Source: Odontocerum albicorne (lineage: Eukaryota > Arthropoda > Insecta > Trichoptera > Odontoceridae). From it: a stretch of 64,000 nucleotides of DNA. Both the position numbers and the translations under genes were made by a program. Numbering within the stretch: position 1 is the first letter of the stretch; every line of letters starts with the position of its first letter. Under the pieces are notes generated by a model. It worked only from the letters and a program-made list of their open reading frames with translations, did not search any database and was not told the origin of the DNA. The stretch is taken from the NCBI GenBank assembly GCA_949825065.1, contig OX463859.1, positions 8,160,217 through 8,224,216 of the forward strand, written 5' to 3'. This document shows positions 1-10,960 of this stretch, piece after piece.

Positions 1-502
1 GCCCTCCGCAATTTTTTTAGTGTCTCACAGTATCTTGCAGAGTTGGTGGTCTCCCCTTGAGGCATATATTCAATTAAAATTATGCCTTGACAGTTCCAAA
101 ACACGGATGGCATGATTTTCTTGGCTGAAATTGTGGTTTTGAACTTTTTGGCGGAGGGTGAAGAGGTGTGACGCCACTGTTGAGACTGCCTTTTGGTTTC
201 AGGCGTGTAGTGTGCAACCCAAGTTTCATCTCCAGTAACGATGGAGCGGAGAAATTCATCTCCATGGAGTTTGCAGCGCCTCAAAAACTCTTGCCCGGCC
301 TCCACTCGATTCAACTTGGCGGGAGATGGGATTGACATTTTTCACGAAACGTGTTGTCGCGTCAACACTTCTCAACGTACTGACCTCGATCCGGTCTCGT
401 TGCGGAGGGGGTCAGGCTACACGGGAGTGTAGCCAACATGTCGAAAATAAAATCCATCCGGTCGTGAGAGCCTCAGTACACTTAGTTTCTGGATACGCCT
501 CA
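1..502 (-). mobile_element. mariner-like element, DNA-binding half deleted; cut by the window edge
   Basis: Read on the minus strand this is one terminal repeat plus part of a DD34D mariner transposase. The terminal repeat ends near 502 beside a TA (503-504) and matches both ends of the copy at 52177-53145. Inward come a leader, then the catalytic region: SIVTGDETW (first Asp) at about 213-246, VFWD at about 90-112 and NSARYCETL near 20-45, in more than one frame, so it is a pseudogene. The N-terminal helix-turn-helix region that should lie between leader and catalytic domain is absent, exactly as in the 52-kb copy. The remaining catalytic domain lies beyond base 1. Family assignment is firm; the element is incomplete here only because the window starts inside it. 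Confidence 0.88.
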
Positions 503-1657
503 TATATATTCATAAATGTAGAATTTGTTTATAACCATTTATACACCGTCCCCTTTTACACCGTTCCAAAGTTGTTAGCTAGGTATTTAAAATTCGTTCA
601 GTATAGTTTGCATATTTTCATTTATCACGGACCCACCGAGATTCAAATTTCGAATTACTTTCGGAGAGAATCCAAGTATTCCTCTCTCGCTCTCTTGTAT
701 TCAAAATTCAATTCTAGTATTCTTTGTTTGGCGGCAACCGTCGTACGGGCTTTAGCCTATTTATATTATGATTATTATACTCGTCAACGATTGCAATTTC
801 CGATAAATGACGAAACTTGAATTCTTTGACTAGATATTTATCGTTTTGTCGACATTCAAAGCTAGGATAGTTTGAACATCATTAGTAAAACATGTGTTGT
901 TAGTTTCACTGAATATCGACCAACTTAAAATACAATAACCTGAATTTCCAGTTTTTATTACAATAACTTGATATTAAGGAAGTTATGAATGAATGAATAC
1001 ATTTTTATCTCAAAGGGGAGAATGGATGAATAACGTAAAAGCAAAACAAAGTATCCCGTATTATCGTCAGTCGGGATGGCTTCACAATTAAAAACTTGGT
1101 CGCGGCACCGGCCCCCTACCCACGACTTCTCGAGGGGTAAGGCCTGGGAGATTGGAGTAGGGAGGGGAGGGGGTGAAAAAAACAACTCCAAAGTAAAGTT
1201 CCCAATTGTGTTGGGGAAGAAGAAGAAGTAGTAGAAAGTTTCGCCATTCCGAGAAGCGAAAGTTTTGCGAATATTTCTGGAACGGAGTTTTCAGGCCGCT
1301 CTACCCGCCTGCGTACGTTCGCAATGCCCGCAAATAACAATCTATGGGACCGTTTTAAAAAACAGTTCCATTTTTCATTGTGTTTATCGTCAAAAATTGG
1401 CCGCGAAAACTTTTTTGATTCAGTCGATAGTTAAAATTTGTTTGTTTTCGACATGATATCAGTGTTTCGGAAAGATTCATAGTGGAGAACTGTTTACAAT
1501 TCGACGAGATTCTTAATTTACATGGACTTATGATATCGAATAAATGTGAGATATACGATGAATCTTTGAGGTCATATAATCTTGGACTGAGAAACTTAAT
1601 AATGTGTGTCGAGTGAGCCCTTTGACTTGAAAATAGAGTATTTACGTTGATTTAAGA
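503..1657. other. unassigned stretch with a GC-rich island
   Basis: No gene recognised. Bases 1105-1330 form a GC-rich, purine-skewed island (runs such as GGGAGGGGAGGGGG) in AT-rich DNA; the remainder is AT-rich. The open frame on the plus strand that enters from the mariner (to 820) looks like chance. Confidence 0.4.
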
Positions 1658-2100
1658 GTCTAGACCAGGGGTGGGCATACATGAGGGCAACGAGAGCCAC
1701 ATTCAGGATTTTCACGTTCTCACGTAGTATTAAATACATACATTCAAAATTATTACATATTCTACACAAAACTTAATTGCTATATAAAGTATAAAAAATA
1801 CACATATAAGAAAGTAAAAAAAATAGCACTGAATACGGTTTGCGTGGTTTGCGCACATAAAGAGACAGGAGATGTGCGCGCACCATACACATTGAAATCA
1901 CAGCACACGCGTATACACCAATACTTGCGTCTTTGACAAATGCATTCATACATGCGAATCTTAAACTTACAATATTTAGAAAGGAAAATCGCGAAAATAC
2001 AAGTATAATGGGGAAAGAAAGTATCTATATTTTTATAAGAGATATTGGGAGCCGCGCTTAACCCAACGAAGATCCGCATTTGCCCACCCCTGGTCTAGAC
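1658..2100. mobile_element. non-autonomous hAT element with 8-bp target duplication
   Basis: The element runs 1666-2092 (427 bp) between two copies of the 8-bp palindrome GTCTAGAC (1658-1665 and 2093-2100). Its ends are CAGGGGTGGGCA and its inverse TGCCCACCCCTG, the classic short CAGGGGT... ends of hAT transposons. The target duplication has the nnnTAnnn form reported for Buster-type hATs. No transposase frame is visible inside, so it would need a transposase supplied elsewhere. Boundaries are exact and the call is strong; the autonomous partner is unknown. Confidence 0.88.
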
Positions 2101-2944
2101 CAAACGTAGCAGCAGGTAAATGGTAGTACAGGAACAATGAAGAAATTCTCTTCATGTCCCAGAAACCAACAGTAGTAAATGAAGAGGTAACGATTGTCCA
2201 CGCTGGTGACACGCAAGGGGTATTCGAGCCATAAACATAAGCATTGAAGCTAGGCTCATCAGAAATTACAAGACTAATACAACGTTTTATGGATATATTT
2301 TTAGCCACCTAAAAAGAACTGGTGAGATGCACTAATAAGAGGATGGATCATCTGTCAGAGGTGGAAATGTATCAACGAGGATGTTAAACATGTTCAAAGG
2401 CTTTATAACCATCAGAAGGATGGTCAGGTTTGAGGTTATACTGTGGTATTCAAGGGTAAAAAATAAACATGATAATCTTGCGCACAATACAAGGGATCGA
2501 AAACCTTCTAACCTTATTGCCTTGTTGTATTGCTAGTCTACATTATTTCGTTTCCAAGAAAAAAAAAAATATAACACAAAACAGGGTTATTAAATTCCTC
2601 TTAATGCTTATTAATGAAGACAAAATAAAATGCTCGAAGAAAATAAAAACAAAGAGAGAAATAAAATATTTGAACTACCCAAAATAAATAAGATCATATG
2701 TGTTCGATATTAGATTGAAGAACTCATCGGAACCACCTGTTGATAAAACTTGTTTTCATCTTGATTGGAAAAGTTTACAACGAAACAAATATATTCAAAT
2801 TCAGGACTCACTGACTCCGTTGTTAGACTGTGGAAAGATACAGGCTACGAATCATGTGGTCGAGTCGCATAAAATATATGTTTTCCCCGAAGGAGCTTCA
2901 TAATCTGGATGAGAGTGCGACTAGCTGAAGAACTTAAACACACT
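2101..2944. other. unassigned AT-rich stretch
   Basis: No recognisable gene or repeat. Small frames at 2469-2687 and 2700-2903 are short, AT-driven and unlike known proteins. Confidence 0.35.
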
Positions 2945-3050
2945 ATTAGGCCTTTCTTTGTATACAGTAAAACCTGAAGGGCTTATTGCCATGTGGCAAT
3001 CTCTTCCAGTCAACTAAAAATATGTTCGAGTTACTGAGTGAAAACTATTT
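2945..3050 (-). repeat. SINE-1 fragment (3' body only)
   Basis: Contains the SINE-1 landmarks TATACAGTAAAACC, TTGCCATGTGGCAATCTCTT and a decayed AACATATTTCTGG block in minus orientation. The tRNA-like head is missing. Compare complete copies at 33779-34005 and 42050-42266. Confidence 0.65.
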
Positions 3051-3734
3051 ATATACTAGAATGATCTTTTTAAAAGGGTTCCCATCCCCGAGTTGGAAGA
3101 AGTGTCTTATCAATTTGGCCATGGCGATCGTCAGGTTCTCGTCATCTGTGAAATGAACGACCATACGAAAAGAAGAAAATCGTATAAACATAATCAAAGA
3201 TAATTAAATAAATCAATATAAAACGCATCGCGAAAACTAAGATTAAAAAAGAGACATCAATTCTATAAACGAGTTAAAAGTCTCCTTAGATTAAAAACTC
3301 CGTCACTACAATAATCGTATATGTTGTTGGAAAATAGCCGATTGAATCAAAAGCGCCCCCCCCTTATCTGTTCCCGCCGGCGGGACATGATTAGATCGCA
3401 AAACAAAAAACTGACACGACAAGACGACACCCGATCTCGGACAATAAGGTTATACAGTTGATGAAACTATTTATTTTGAAAGGCACGTGCGATAATAAAA
3501 GGCAGGTACTTGATGCGATATATTAAAAGCGGTAATAGAAGAGATCAAGACAAGCAAAATGTTTATATACACATACGTGTATAATTCGTTCTCAAAGCGC
3601 AGCGGTCAGTAATTTTATTATAGAATAATTATAAAATCGTCTTAAGTGAACACTATATTCTATGTAACACTACATGACCACGGCCTTTCTTTTCCCCATT
3701 GATGTAATGATAACATAAATAAATTCAGATTCTG
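3051..3734. other. unassigned stretch
   Basis: AT-rich apart from a small GC patch at 3348-3390 containing the palindrome CCCGCCGGCGGG. Nothing else recognised. Confidence 0.35.
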
Positions 3735-4755
3735 CGTAAAATTCTGCGGAGACGGACGGCACAGTTCGGAGATTAAACACTGTCAAAGCCCCGTGTGTTT
3801 GCCTGGCATAAGGAGTTCATGAAAGGCCGTGAAGGGATCGAAAACGAAAGCCATGATCGTCACCCACGGACGAGCATTACCGAACAGAACATTAAACGCC
3901 ATTCGTGATCTTCTGGAAAGCGGACCGACGTTTGACGGTTTGCGACATTTGTTTGAGATAGGAATAAGTTATGGGAGCACTCAATCCATAATCACAAAGG
4001 ACCTAGGATTCCGTAGTGTCTGCTCGATGGGTCCCACGTCTTTTGACTGCAGAACAAAAGTAAGCACATCTGTGAGCGGCTCTTGGCACGGTTCGCACAA
4101 GAATAGAACGCATTTTTTAGTCGCATCGTTACCTGAGATGAAACTTGGCTACACCACTACACATCCGAGTCGAAACAAGCGAGAAAGAAAGATGAGGCAG
4201 CCCCTGTGAAAGACAAGACTTGGTTGTCAGCTGGTAAGGTGCTTGCGACCGTTTTTTGGGACCGGCGCGGCATTTTGCACAACGATTTTTTGCACTATCA
4301 ATGCGGCGTACTACTGCCAACTTTTGAGTGAAGTTAAACTTACTTATCGCTGCAAAAGACGTGACCAACCGATACGAGAAGTGATTATTCTACATGACAA
4401 CACGAGGTCCCATACTGCAGCCGTAACATGCGAACAATTTAATGAAATTAATTGGACACGACTGGAACGCCCTCCCTATAGCCCTGGAACTTTCATCTCT
4501 TTGGGCCACTGACAGAAGCTCTAGGAGGTCATCGATTAAACGACGACGATGGAGTAGAGGGGTTTGTGCGCAATTGGCTGCTGACACAACTCACTTCTTT
4601 TTACGATGACGGGATAAAAAAAATACCGATCTGCTGGGAAAAATGCATTTCTAAAACAAAATACTATGTAGAAAATGATATGTACTCAGTCTTTTTCTGT
4701 CTGCAAATAAAAAAAATAAAACAAAAAAGTCTCGTTTATATTTGATCCACCCTCG
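3735..4755 (+). pseudogene. decayed mariner transposase (plus its 3' end)
   Basis: A mariner (DD34D) transposase relic, read in several frames with many stops. Recognisable pieces in order: a KGREGIENE block near 3820-3845 (end of the DNA-binding region), a frame rich in family residues from 3829, RFAQE and SRIVT.DETW at about 4088-4145 (first Asp), VLATVFWDRRGIL near 4230-4270, and a region corresponding to the second and third acidic residues up to about 4500. The C-terminal tail FYDDGIKK is at about 4595-4620. The element appears to end near 4755 with ...CCACCCTCG. It shares that ending style with the fragment at 51735-52133. The 5' terminal repeat was not found. Non-functional. Confidence 0.8.
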
Positions 4756-5261
4756 TTATTTGAACAATGATTTATATGAGAGCATTTCGTTATAAGCCGA
4801 GTGTTACAACTTGTCTTTTTGTGAATGTTTTCAAAGTTTATTAAGGTTAAGTACTAATAAAATATACTTCACTTTTTTGCTTATATTCCCTTAATTACTT
4901 CATAGCAAAATAGCAGTTTTATTTTTTTAATAACACTTTGCTTGAAATAAGCGTTATATGTCATACGTTGACAAGTGCAAATTAAACTAAAAGAAGGAAC
5001 AAGGTCTTCTACTTAGTCAACCCAAGATCCTGATTTAAGCTCATTTCTGTCCTCAAACCCATCTTATTTAATATTTTACTATTCCAGTGTTAATGTAGGG
5101 GTCACGTAAATAGGACATCACGGGCATCGTTAAGACACAACTTGTACTTACAATCAAAAGCAAAACTTACAGTGAAACTATGATTAAATAAATACATTGT
5201 TTGATTCAGAACGGTAATAGAGTAATTTTAAGGTTTGAATATCTCATGACCTGATAATTAT
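4756..5261. other. unassigned AT-rich stretch
   Basis: No gene, repeat landmark or RNA gene recognised. Confidence 0.35.
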
Positions 5262-5465
5262 TTACACCATCGTCCATTAAGTTTTTGGTGCCGTATTCAC
5301 GAACTGGGCTATTAAGAGCATCGCCACTCGCACACGGAATAATCTTGTTGAATGAATTTTCTAATTTTGATATATTTCATATCTCAGCAGATAAATTAAT
5401 GTATAAGCTCCTTAGTAAAATTTGTAGCCATAACTAAGCAACTTTACAGGAAAACATGAATATTA
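5262..5465 (+). repeat. dispersed repeat family C, copy 1
   Basis: Matches 28837-29385 (same strand) and 59045-59290 (opposite strand). Shared blocks in order: ACCATCGTCCATTAAG, GGTGCCGTATTCAC, CTCGCACACGGAATAA, CTTGTTGAA, then a weaker GATAAATTAATG and ACAGGAAAACATGA. About 200 bp, non-coding. Class unknown. Confidence 0.6.
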
Positions 5466-5504
5466 TTATATTCAGCATATTATTCTTTATTTATTGTAAT
5501 ATTT

Positions 5505-5912
5505 TGACGTGTGATAGTGAAACGTGGACAAACAATGCTATAGAAATACGGGCACAGAAGAATACATGGGGTGACAATGTAAGACAGAATATTGAATGAA
5601 ATGATTAGGGACGAATGTGAACCTAAGGCTGCCGTAATAAGTAAAATTAAGAGCACGCTGAGATTTTTTAGACATGTAGAACGAATGAATGATGGATAAT
5701 TAATAAAAATAATATATATATATACGGCAAATGCGAGTGGAGGGCATGGTAGAAAAGTATAATTGAATCAAATGAATATTTTAAAAGAAGGAAACTTAGA
5801 GTCAAAGAAATTATACAAGTTTTATAAGGCATAAACGAGGCGAAAGATGGCTAGAGCTATGCCCTCTCTTCCTACCCCAACAGGGAAATGGCTTAATGGT
5901 AAGTATGTATTC
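5505..5912 (+). pseudogene. LINE C-terminal relic, type A, with 3' tail
   Basis: C-terminal end of a non-LTR retrotransposon polyprotein of the RTE-like kind common in insects, broken by stops and frameshifts. Visible blocks: SETWTNNAIE (from YGSETWT) at about 5520-5550, STLRFFRHVERMND at about 5650-5695, and a decayed GRP/W.D linker. It ends in the type A 3' tail (CTACCCCAACAGGGAAATGG at 5872-5891, then TAAGTATGTA). This copy shows the tail directly downstream of the coding relic, which ties together the tails seen elsewhere. Clade name is from memory. Confidence 0.7.
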
Positions 5913-6034
5913 TTATACTTTGCATTTTATTGGGTAATACCCTTGATCAAATTGAAAATAAACTAAATAAAATAAATGACCAGCGAATCGAAAATAGAAG
6001 AAAAAACTAATTTATTTAAGCCTCGGAAATAAAG

Positions 6035-6262
6035 TACAGTACCCGGCGGTATGTAATACACATCGGGCTTAAGAAAGAGACTGTTGGCCATAATCGGCTA
6101 ACTTTGGCTTTGTAGAGCGTCTGTCACACGATGACGGTCATAATGACTGACAAATCGCAACGGAATACGTGTATGAATGACAGAGACGACGCTCTACAAA
6201 GCCGATTATGGGCGAGTCTCTTTCTTAAGCCCAATGTGTATTACTTACCGCCGGCTACTGTA
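6035..6262. mobile_element. MITE with long terminal inverted repeats and TA target site
   Basis: A 224-bp element (6037-6260) flanked by TA on both sides. It starts CAGTACCCGGCGGTATG and ends with the inverse CCGCCGGCTACTG. The inverted repeats are about 85 bp per arm and include TGTAATACACATCGGGCTT / AAGCCCAATGTGTATTAC and the TCTTTCTTAAG block. CAGT ends plus TA duplication point to a Tc1/mariner-superfamily transposase in trans. No coding capacity. The arms would fold into one long hairpin. Confidence 0.82.
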
Positions 6263-6825
6263 CGCGACTGCCAGTTGATTCGTGTAAGGTGATGGTGATG
6301 GTGGAGTATACGACTATGTCCGAGTATATAGAAATAACTTTACTCGTACTTCACACAAGAAACATTGTCAAATATAAAAAGCACGCATAAAACTTCTTTA
6401 CTTTTTCTTTGAAGGCCACCGGGGGTTCAAACAGCGGGAATGGGGGTTAGTTATCCGAAGTGAGAGCGCAGCACTCGCAAAACTTTAAACAAAGTTTTGC
6501 GTATGACTATAATCGTGGGCGGGCGCGACGCCAGATGCTCTCCGAAATGCCCGGAGGCTTTTCCAATTATATTAAGGGTGACCCTGGGACCGGGACGCTG
6601 TGCCAATTGCTACCACTACTTTAACAATGAACTCGATATAGTCATGAATGCTCTTGCACCAAAATGTTTGATACTAACTCCCGCGTGTTGCATTTGTTTA
6701 GCAATTTGAATCACTTGCAAATTATAGGATTCATAATTTATTTGTATTTATAATTATTCATTGTTCGTAACATGCAAAATATATGTTGATAGTAAAGGAA
6801 AATTAAATAATTTCGAAGTGTATGT
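6263..6825. other. unassigned stretch with a GC patch
   Basis: A GC-rich patch lies at 6410-6605 (CGTGGGCGGGCGCGACG). A 70-codon frame there has no recognisable domain. Otherwise AT-rich. Confidence 0.35.
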
Positions 6826-7260
6826 TATCAAGAGATGACAAAATAGAAAAATATATTGAAAGACTTGTTGCTGCAAGTAACCAGGTTAACGGCACACTTT
6901 GTACTGTTTTTGCCAATAAATCGATCGTAAACTCTTCGAAAATTATTGTACATAGTAGTTGACTCATGCCAACTTTGATGTATGGAAGCGAAGCCTGGAC
7001 ACTGAAAGGTGACTGAATAAGAGCAGAATAAATGCGGTATTTGGCATTACAATATTTGATAAAATAAGGAGTGATTGGACATAGGATAACTGTTTATTTG
7101 AGATGGACATTATAAGAGAATTAAGAAAAAAATCATGAGATGGTTTGGCCATATTGAGGGCAAGGAAAACGTAGGAGACAATTGGAGAAAATTTAACTAA
7201 CGGAAAGGGGAAATATGTAAGAAAAAGGCGAGTATATATGACGAGATGTATGGGGCGATA
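6826..7260 (+). pseudogene. LINE C-terminal relic, type A
   Basis: Broken C-terminal region of an RTE-like LINE. In order: an AASNQVNGTL block at about 6870-6900, PTLMYGSEAWTLKGD at about 6968-7012, and MRWFGHIEG at about 7136-7160, followed by decayed sequence. The spacing of the NQVNG, YGSE.WTL and RWFGH blocks agrees with what I remember of the family. The long minus-strand frame here is an antisense artefact. Confidence 0.75.
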
Positions 7261-9239
7261 GTTGTTTCCATTGATAAAAATACGTGAAAATATATCCTTT
7301 CTGCTTATTCTTCTGAGTGCACGTATTTCCACCACATTTACTGGTTTCATTTCATTCGATTCCATGACCACGTTTCACTCCCATATATCAATGTTGCCAC
7401 TAATACATTTACAGACAAAAAACTTGAAAAAAATATTGATACTGACGAAAGGCAACTCCAATCAGCTACGTTTCTTCCGCAAGTTTTCTCTTTTGTTTTT
7501 CAATAGGTCATATAAGAAGTTTGCATTGCCAAGTTATTGGTTAAAAACTAGTCAAGCTACGGAAATAGCACGCATTTCCACTGCATCTAATCGGTTCCTT
7601 TCATTCATTTTTCACGTCACTATTTAATAAAATATTTTTAGCTAAAATTAAATGAAAATACAACAACGAAAAGCCTTCGCGTCCCAGTCATATGTCGCCA
7701 TATAAGCGCAAGAAGCAAAGCTAATCAATAAACTCATCAATAAGTTGGACCCGGGCTGGCAGGCGGGCGGGCGGGCGCCCCGTCCCGTTTGTTGAGCGTA
7801 ACTCGCAAGCTTGCCGACGCAGTTCGCAACTTATTTCTGCCAACTTTCCTTATCTCATCTACCCCACCCCCGACACAAAAACTGAAGTCTTGTTTTCAAA
7901 GTGCATATATTTATTGAGATTTAACAAAGGCGAAGAAAACTTATGAAAATATATGTTTTCTTTGTTGAAATCTCGATATTTTACAATTTGATACTTAATT
8001 TGAAATGTGCAAGTTAAAATAATAATTTATAAAAATATACTCAGTTGTCTTAGAATGTTTAGTTTAATAGTATATAGAGTCGGGAGCTTACTATTTCCGT
8101 AACATACACTAGACTCCGCCTAAAGCCGCATGTATTACTACCAAATATCGGAAGATCTAGAAAGTTTTTAGCAGTTTGTCTTCCCTTGGTAAGTTATTTT
8201 GCGGTTTTCTTACTAAATATGTTTTTTTTTAAAGCACATGCAGATGCCGGGAAGTACCCTACCTATCTAATGGCCGTAGCCCCCACCTTTGTATCCTTAA
8301 ACTCAACTTATATATTTTGTAATATTTTTAATCTCAATAATATTGTAGTAACTTCGAATCTCGAGCATCCTCGATGAAAGTCTTCTCTCTAAAATACGCT
8401 ATATCAATTATTATTACTATAATCACGGGTTTGGAGTACCCAAGGTGTCAGCTGATCACTGCTGTATTTTCTCTAAATACAAAGGTAGTAATTTGCCCTT
8501 ACATATATCCCATTAAAACAACAGCAACTGGCAGTATCAGTCAATATATAGAGAACACCCTAAGCTGCTTAGAACTGAGTGTGGCTGGAGCAACTTGAAT
8601 GGCCTGAGTGATGCGGTGCAAAAGGTACCGGCAAAAAACTGCACTATATTCCCAAGACAGACACCATGAAATGGTTAATGACCATGGTACGACCAAGAAG
8701 AAAATAATTATATACGAGTATTAGGCGGAACCACAAAGTAATAGAGATAGCATATATCTGTGAAGTCAATTTTGGGGATAATTCGTTAAATTAAGAGGAC
8801 AGCTAATAGAAAGCAAAAAATACACTTTTGCGTAAGCTACGCCCATTTTCTCTACAGGCATCAAAGCAGGGCAAAAGGTTAAGTTTATCATTTTGAATAA
8901 AAGTTCTATCCTGGACCGCAGAATAAGAGACCACGCTCCTTGGTGGATTTCAAAGTGAGGAAGCTTCCCGTTAATGTATGCGGAGCTTATTATAGCATTT
9001 GATTTGATCTGTTATTGTTCTCAAATACATTTTTTTAAACAATAAAATATTAAAATGCCAAATGAGCCAATAAACTCCTCTTTTTACAACTAAATTACAC
9101 AACAATCAATCTTCATAACTCGTCCAGTGTTCAAAGGGCGACGCGACGGTGGTGATACTCAACAAAAGTGGAAAGTTTTTTATTTCGATTCTGGTTGGTT
9201 AAACTGCAGCAGGGGTAGAAATTCGTCATTTGTATATTT
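7261..9239. other. long unassigned stretch with one GC island
   Basis: No gene recognised over about 2 kb. A GC island at 7735-7865 contains a short (GGCG)n run (GGCGGGCGGGCGGGCGCC). A weak inverted repeat (GAAAACTTATG / ATATGTTTTC) lies near 7935-7965. Small frames at 8186-8598 resemble no family I know. Confidence 0.35.
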
Positions 9240-9435
9240 TACAATAAATTGTATTGTATTTTTTTTAGTTAATTTTTATTCCGCCTTATGGTGTAACCAT
9301 ACCGGTTTCAAGGTTTTCACCTCATCATCTGGGGATCACAAACAAGTCTTGTTTGTGGAATAAACAGTGTATGACTTAAAAAATTACAATGTCTTGAAAC
9401 CTCCACAGTGTTAATGCCTTGACTATAAATAATAT
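9240..9435 (+). repeat. foldback repeat family, arm-deleted copy
   Basis: Shares ACCGGTTTCAAGGTTTTCAC, CTCATCATCTGGGGATCACA, GAATAAACAGTGT and CCTCCACAGTGTTAATGCC with the two complete foldback copies at 18935-19160 and 58330-58565. Here only one arm is complete: the second is cut back from ACAAACAAG/CTTGTTTGTG straight to GAATAAACAGTG. Non-coding. Confidence 0.72.
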
Positions 9436-9464
9436 ACAATATAAACTGTATTGTATTATAGTTA

Positions 9465-9668
9465 TATTGTACAGAGTACAACCTAGCGGACTTATTGATA
9501 TGTGTCAATATCTTCCAAATAACTATAATGTTTAAAAGACCTTAAATGAAAACCAAACTCCAATCCTTTTCGATTCCCGTTGACCCCGATTTATAAAAAC
9601 GGGAATCGAACACGCAACCCCCGGGTAGGGGAAAGGTCTTATCAACTAGGTCACGAGGGTCGTCTATA
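9465..9668 (-). repeat. SINE-1 copy (near full length)
   Basis: tRNA-derived SINE in minus orientation. The B-box inverse GGGAATCGAACACGC is at about 9601-9616 and the head ends TCAACTAGGTCACGAGGGTC near 9640-9660. The 3' body contains GTACAACCTAGCGGACTTAT. A short insertion duplicates the TTTTCGATTCCCGTTGA segment just before the linker. Confidence 0.75.
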
Positions 9669-10259
9669 GTAAAATGAACTTCATCAAGAACTCACGAGAA
9701 ATATCAAAACCTTTTTTCACAAATTTTGACAAGATGAACGAATTTGATTAAGAGGAAGAAAATAATAAAACCAATGTGTCTACTGTATGAAAAGTAAGTG
9801 CACTCATGTAAACACGTATGGTGTATGAAAACAAAGTTAAAGGGGAATAAACGTCGCGAGTAGTTAGGGGCAAGTTATTATTGGCAAAGTCGAGTTGAAC
9901 TCTCAAGGCGGGTCAGCGCGCAGTGCGCCGCTCCACTTGACTCAATTCCCAGCGGGGCAGGGCTGAAGTGGCCCGCTATTTTAAAGGAAATGCGCACCAT
10001 GTAATTATAATTTTAATAATTATTAATGGGCATTGCAGGAGAAAAGACTGAGCGATAAAACACCGAATGTTCTCCGAAATCATCGATAATGTTTAGTTAC
10101 TAAAGTTTTAACTAACTAAGTTATAGATCAATGATGGATGCGTTGAAATTGTACTCATGAAAGAAATCAGAATTAAAAAAATAAATTAATTATCTAGATA
10201 CATGTTTTGCCTCAAAAATAAAATTTAGTTTCAAAGCTTAAAAATGTAACATTTCTGGT
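9669..10259. other. unassigned stretch with GC island
   Basis: A GC island at 9890-9980 includes CAGCGCGCAGTGCGCCGC. Its 'GCTCCACTTGACTCA' run resembles the island near 57490 (GCTCCACTCCACTCGACTCA). Nothing coding. Confidence 0.35.
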
Positions 10260-10790
10260 AAAAAAAAATTATAATATGCAATCCACCCAAACTAGGATGA
10301 ATTGTGCCACCAGAAATAAATAAATAAAAAAAGTCATGCAATTATATGCGTCAATATACAATAATAAAATCAATTTTAATTCTAAATACAATTCGATGAC
10401 AAGTCTAAATAATTTCAAGTTTTAACTGATAAAGCTTAAAAAATTTAACAATCTATCTATAAGTGGAAAAGTTCCTCGAAGAAATGCAACATTCATTGGA
10501 CGCGGTAAAGAAATGACTTTTAGTAAATCAAATCTGTCTGTCTCGCTAAGGACAATCGAAAAACACATGTTCAATAGTTTTATTATCCAAACCACACTCG
10601 CAGCCGAGATTCTCCACAATACGCTTTCTGTACTAGCCACCACGCAGAGGCCCGTCCGCAAACCACACTTCCATCGTGTTCATTCTCATTATATTAAACC
10701 ATGGTTTCAAAATCATATATGGTGGCACATTTCTGAACACACTGGAGTCGGATTCGTAGGCATGACCTAAGCTCATACAGTCCAGAATCG
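10260..10790 (-). pseudogene. non-LTR retrotransposon C-terminus and 3' UTR
   Basis: On the minus strand a frame around 10530-10640 reads NLGCECGLDNKTIEHVFFDC, the CxC...H...C zinc-knuckle typical of the very C-terminus of jockey/I-like LINE polyproteins, followed after a short frame change by a DRFDLL...LPRPMN block. Downstream (10260-10440) is a non-coding tail that recurs at 15730-15930, so both are 3' ends of one LINE family. Truncated and frame-broken. Confidence 0.68.
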
Positions 10791-10825
10791 AATGAGCTTA
10801 AATTAAATTAGAACTTCCATACGTA

Positions 10826-10960
10826 CCATCACGCCATTTCCCAATCGGGTTGGTCAGAGGACAGAGCGACAGACTTTCATATCTATACACCCATCCTTAG
10901 AATATTCTACGCCTCATACAACTACGATTCTCTGACTTTGTCGCGATTGAAAAGTATGGA
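10826..10960 (-). repeat. LINE type A 3' tail
   Basis: Begins with the tail signature (inverse of CCATCACGCCATTTCCCAAT) at about 10827-10846 and continues into decayed coding sequence of the type A C-terminus. Compare 28064-28330 and 43038-43345. Confidence 0.65.

Noticed and set aside
326..820. Plus-strand open frame of 164 codons
   Set aside because: It starts antisense inside the mariner and runs into AT-rich DNA; no domain, composition is random-like.
6964..7371. Minus-strand frame of 135 codons
   Set aside because: Antisense to the LINE relic at 6826-7260; hydrophobic and isoleucine/leucine-rich from AT content.
9560..9620. Possible separate hairpin around GGGAATCGAA / TTCGATTCCC
   Set aside because: It is a small rearrangement inside a SINE-1 copy (B-box region and its inverted partner), not an independent element.
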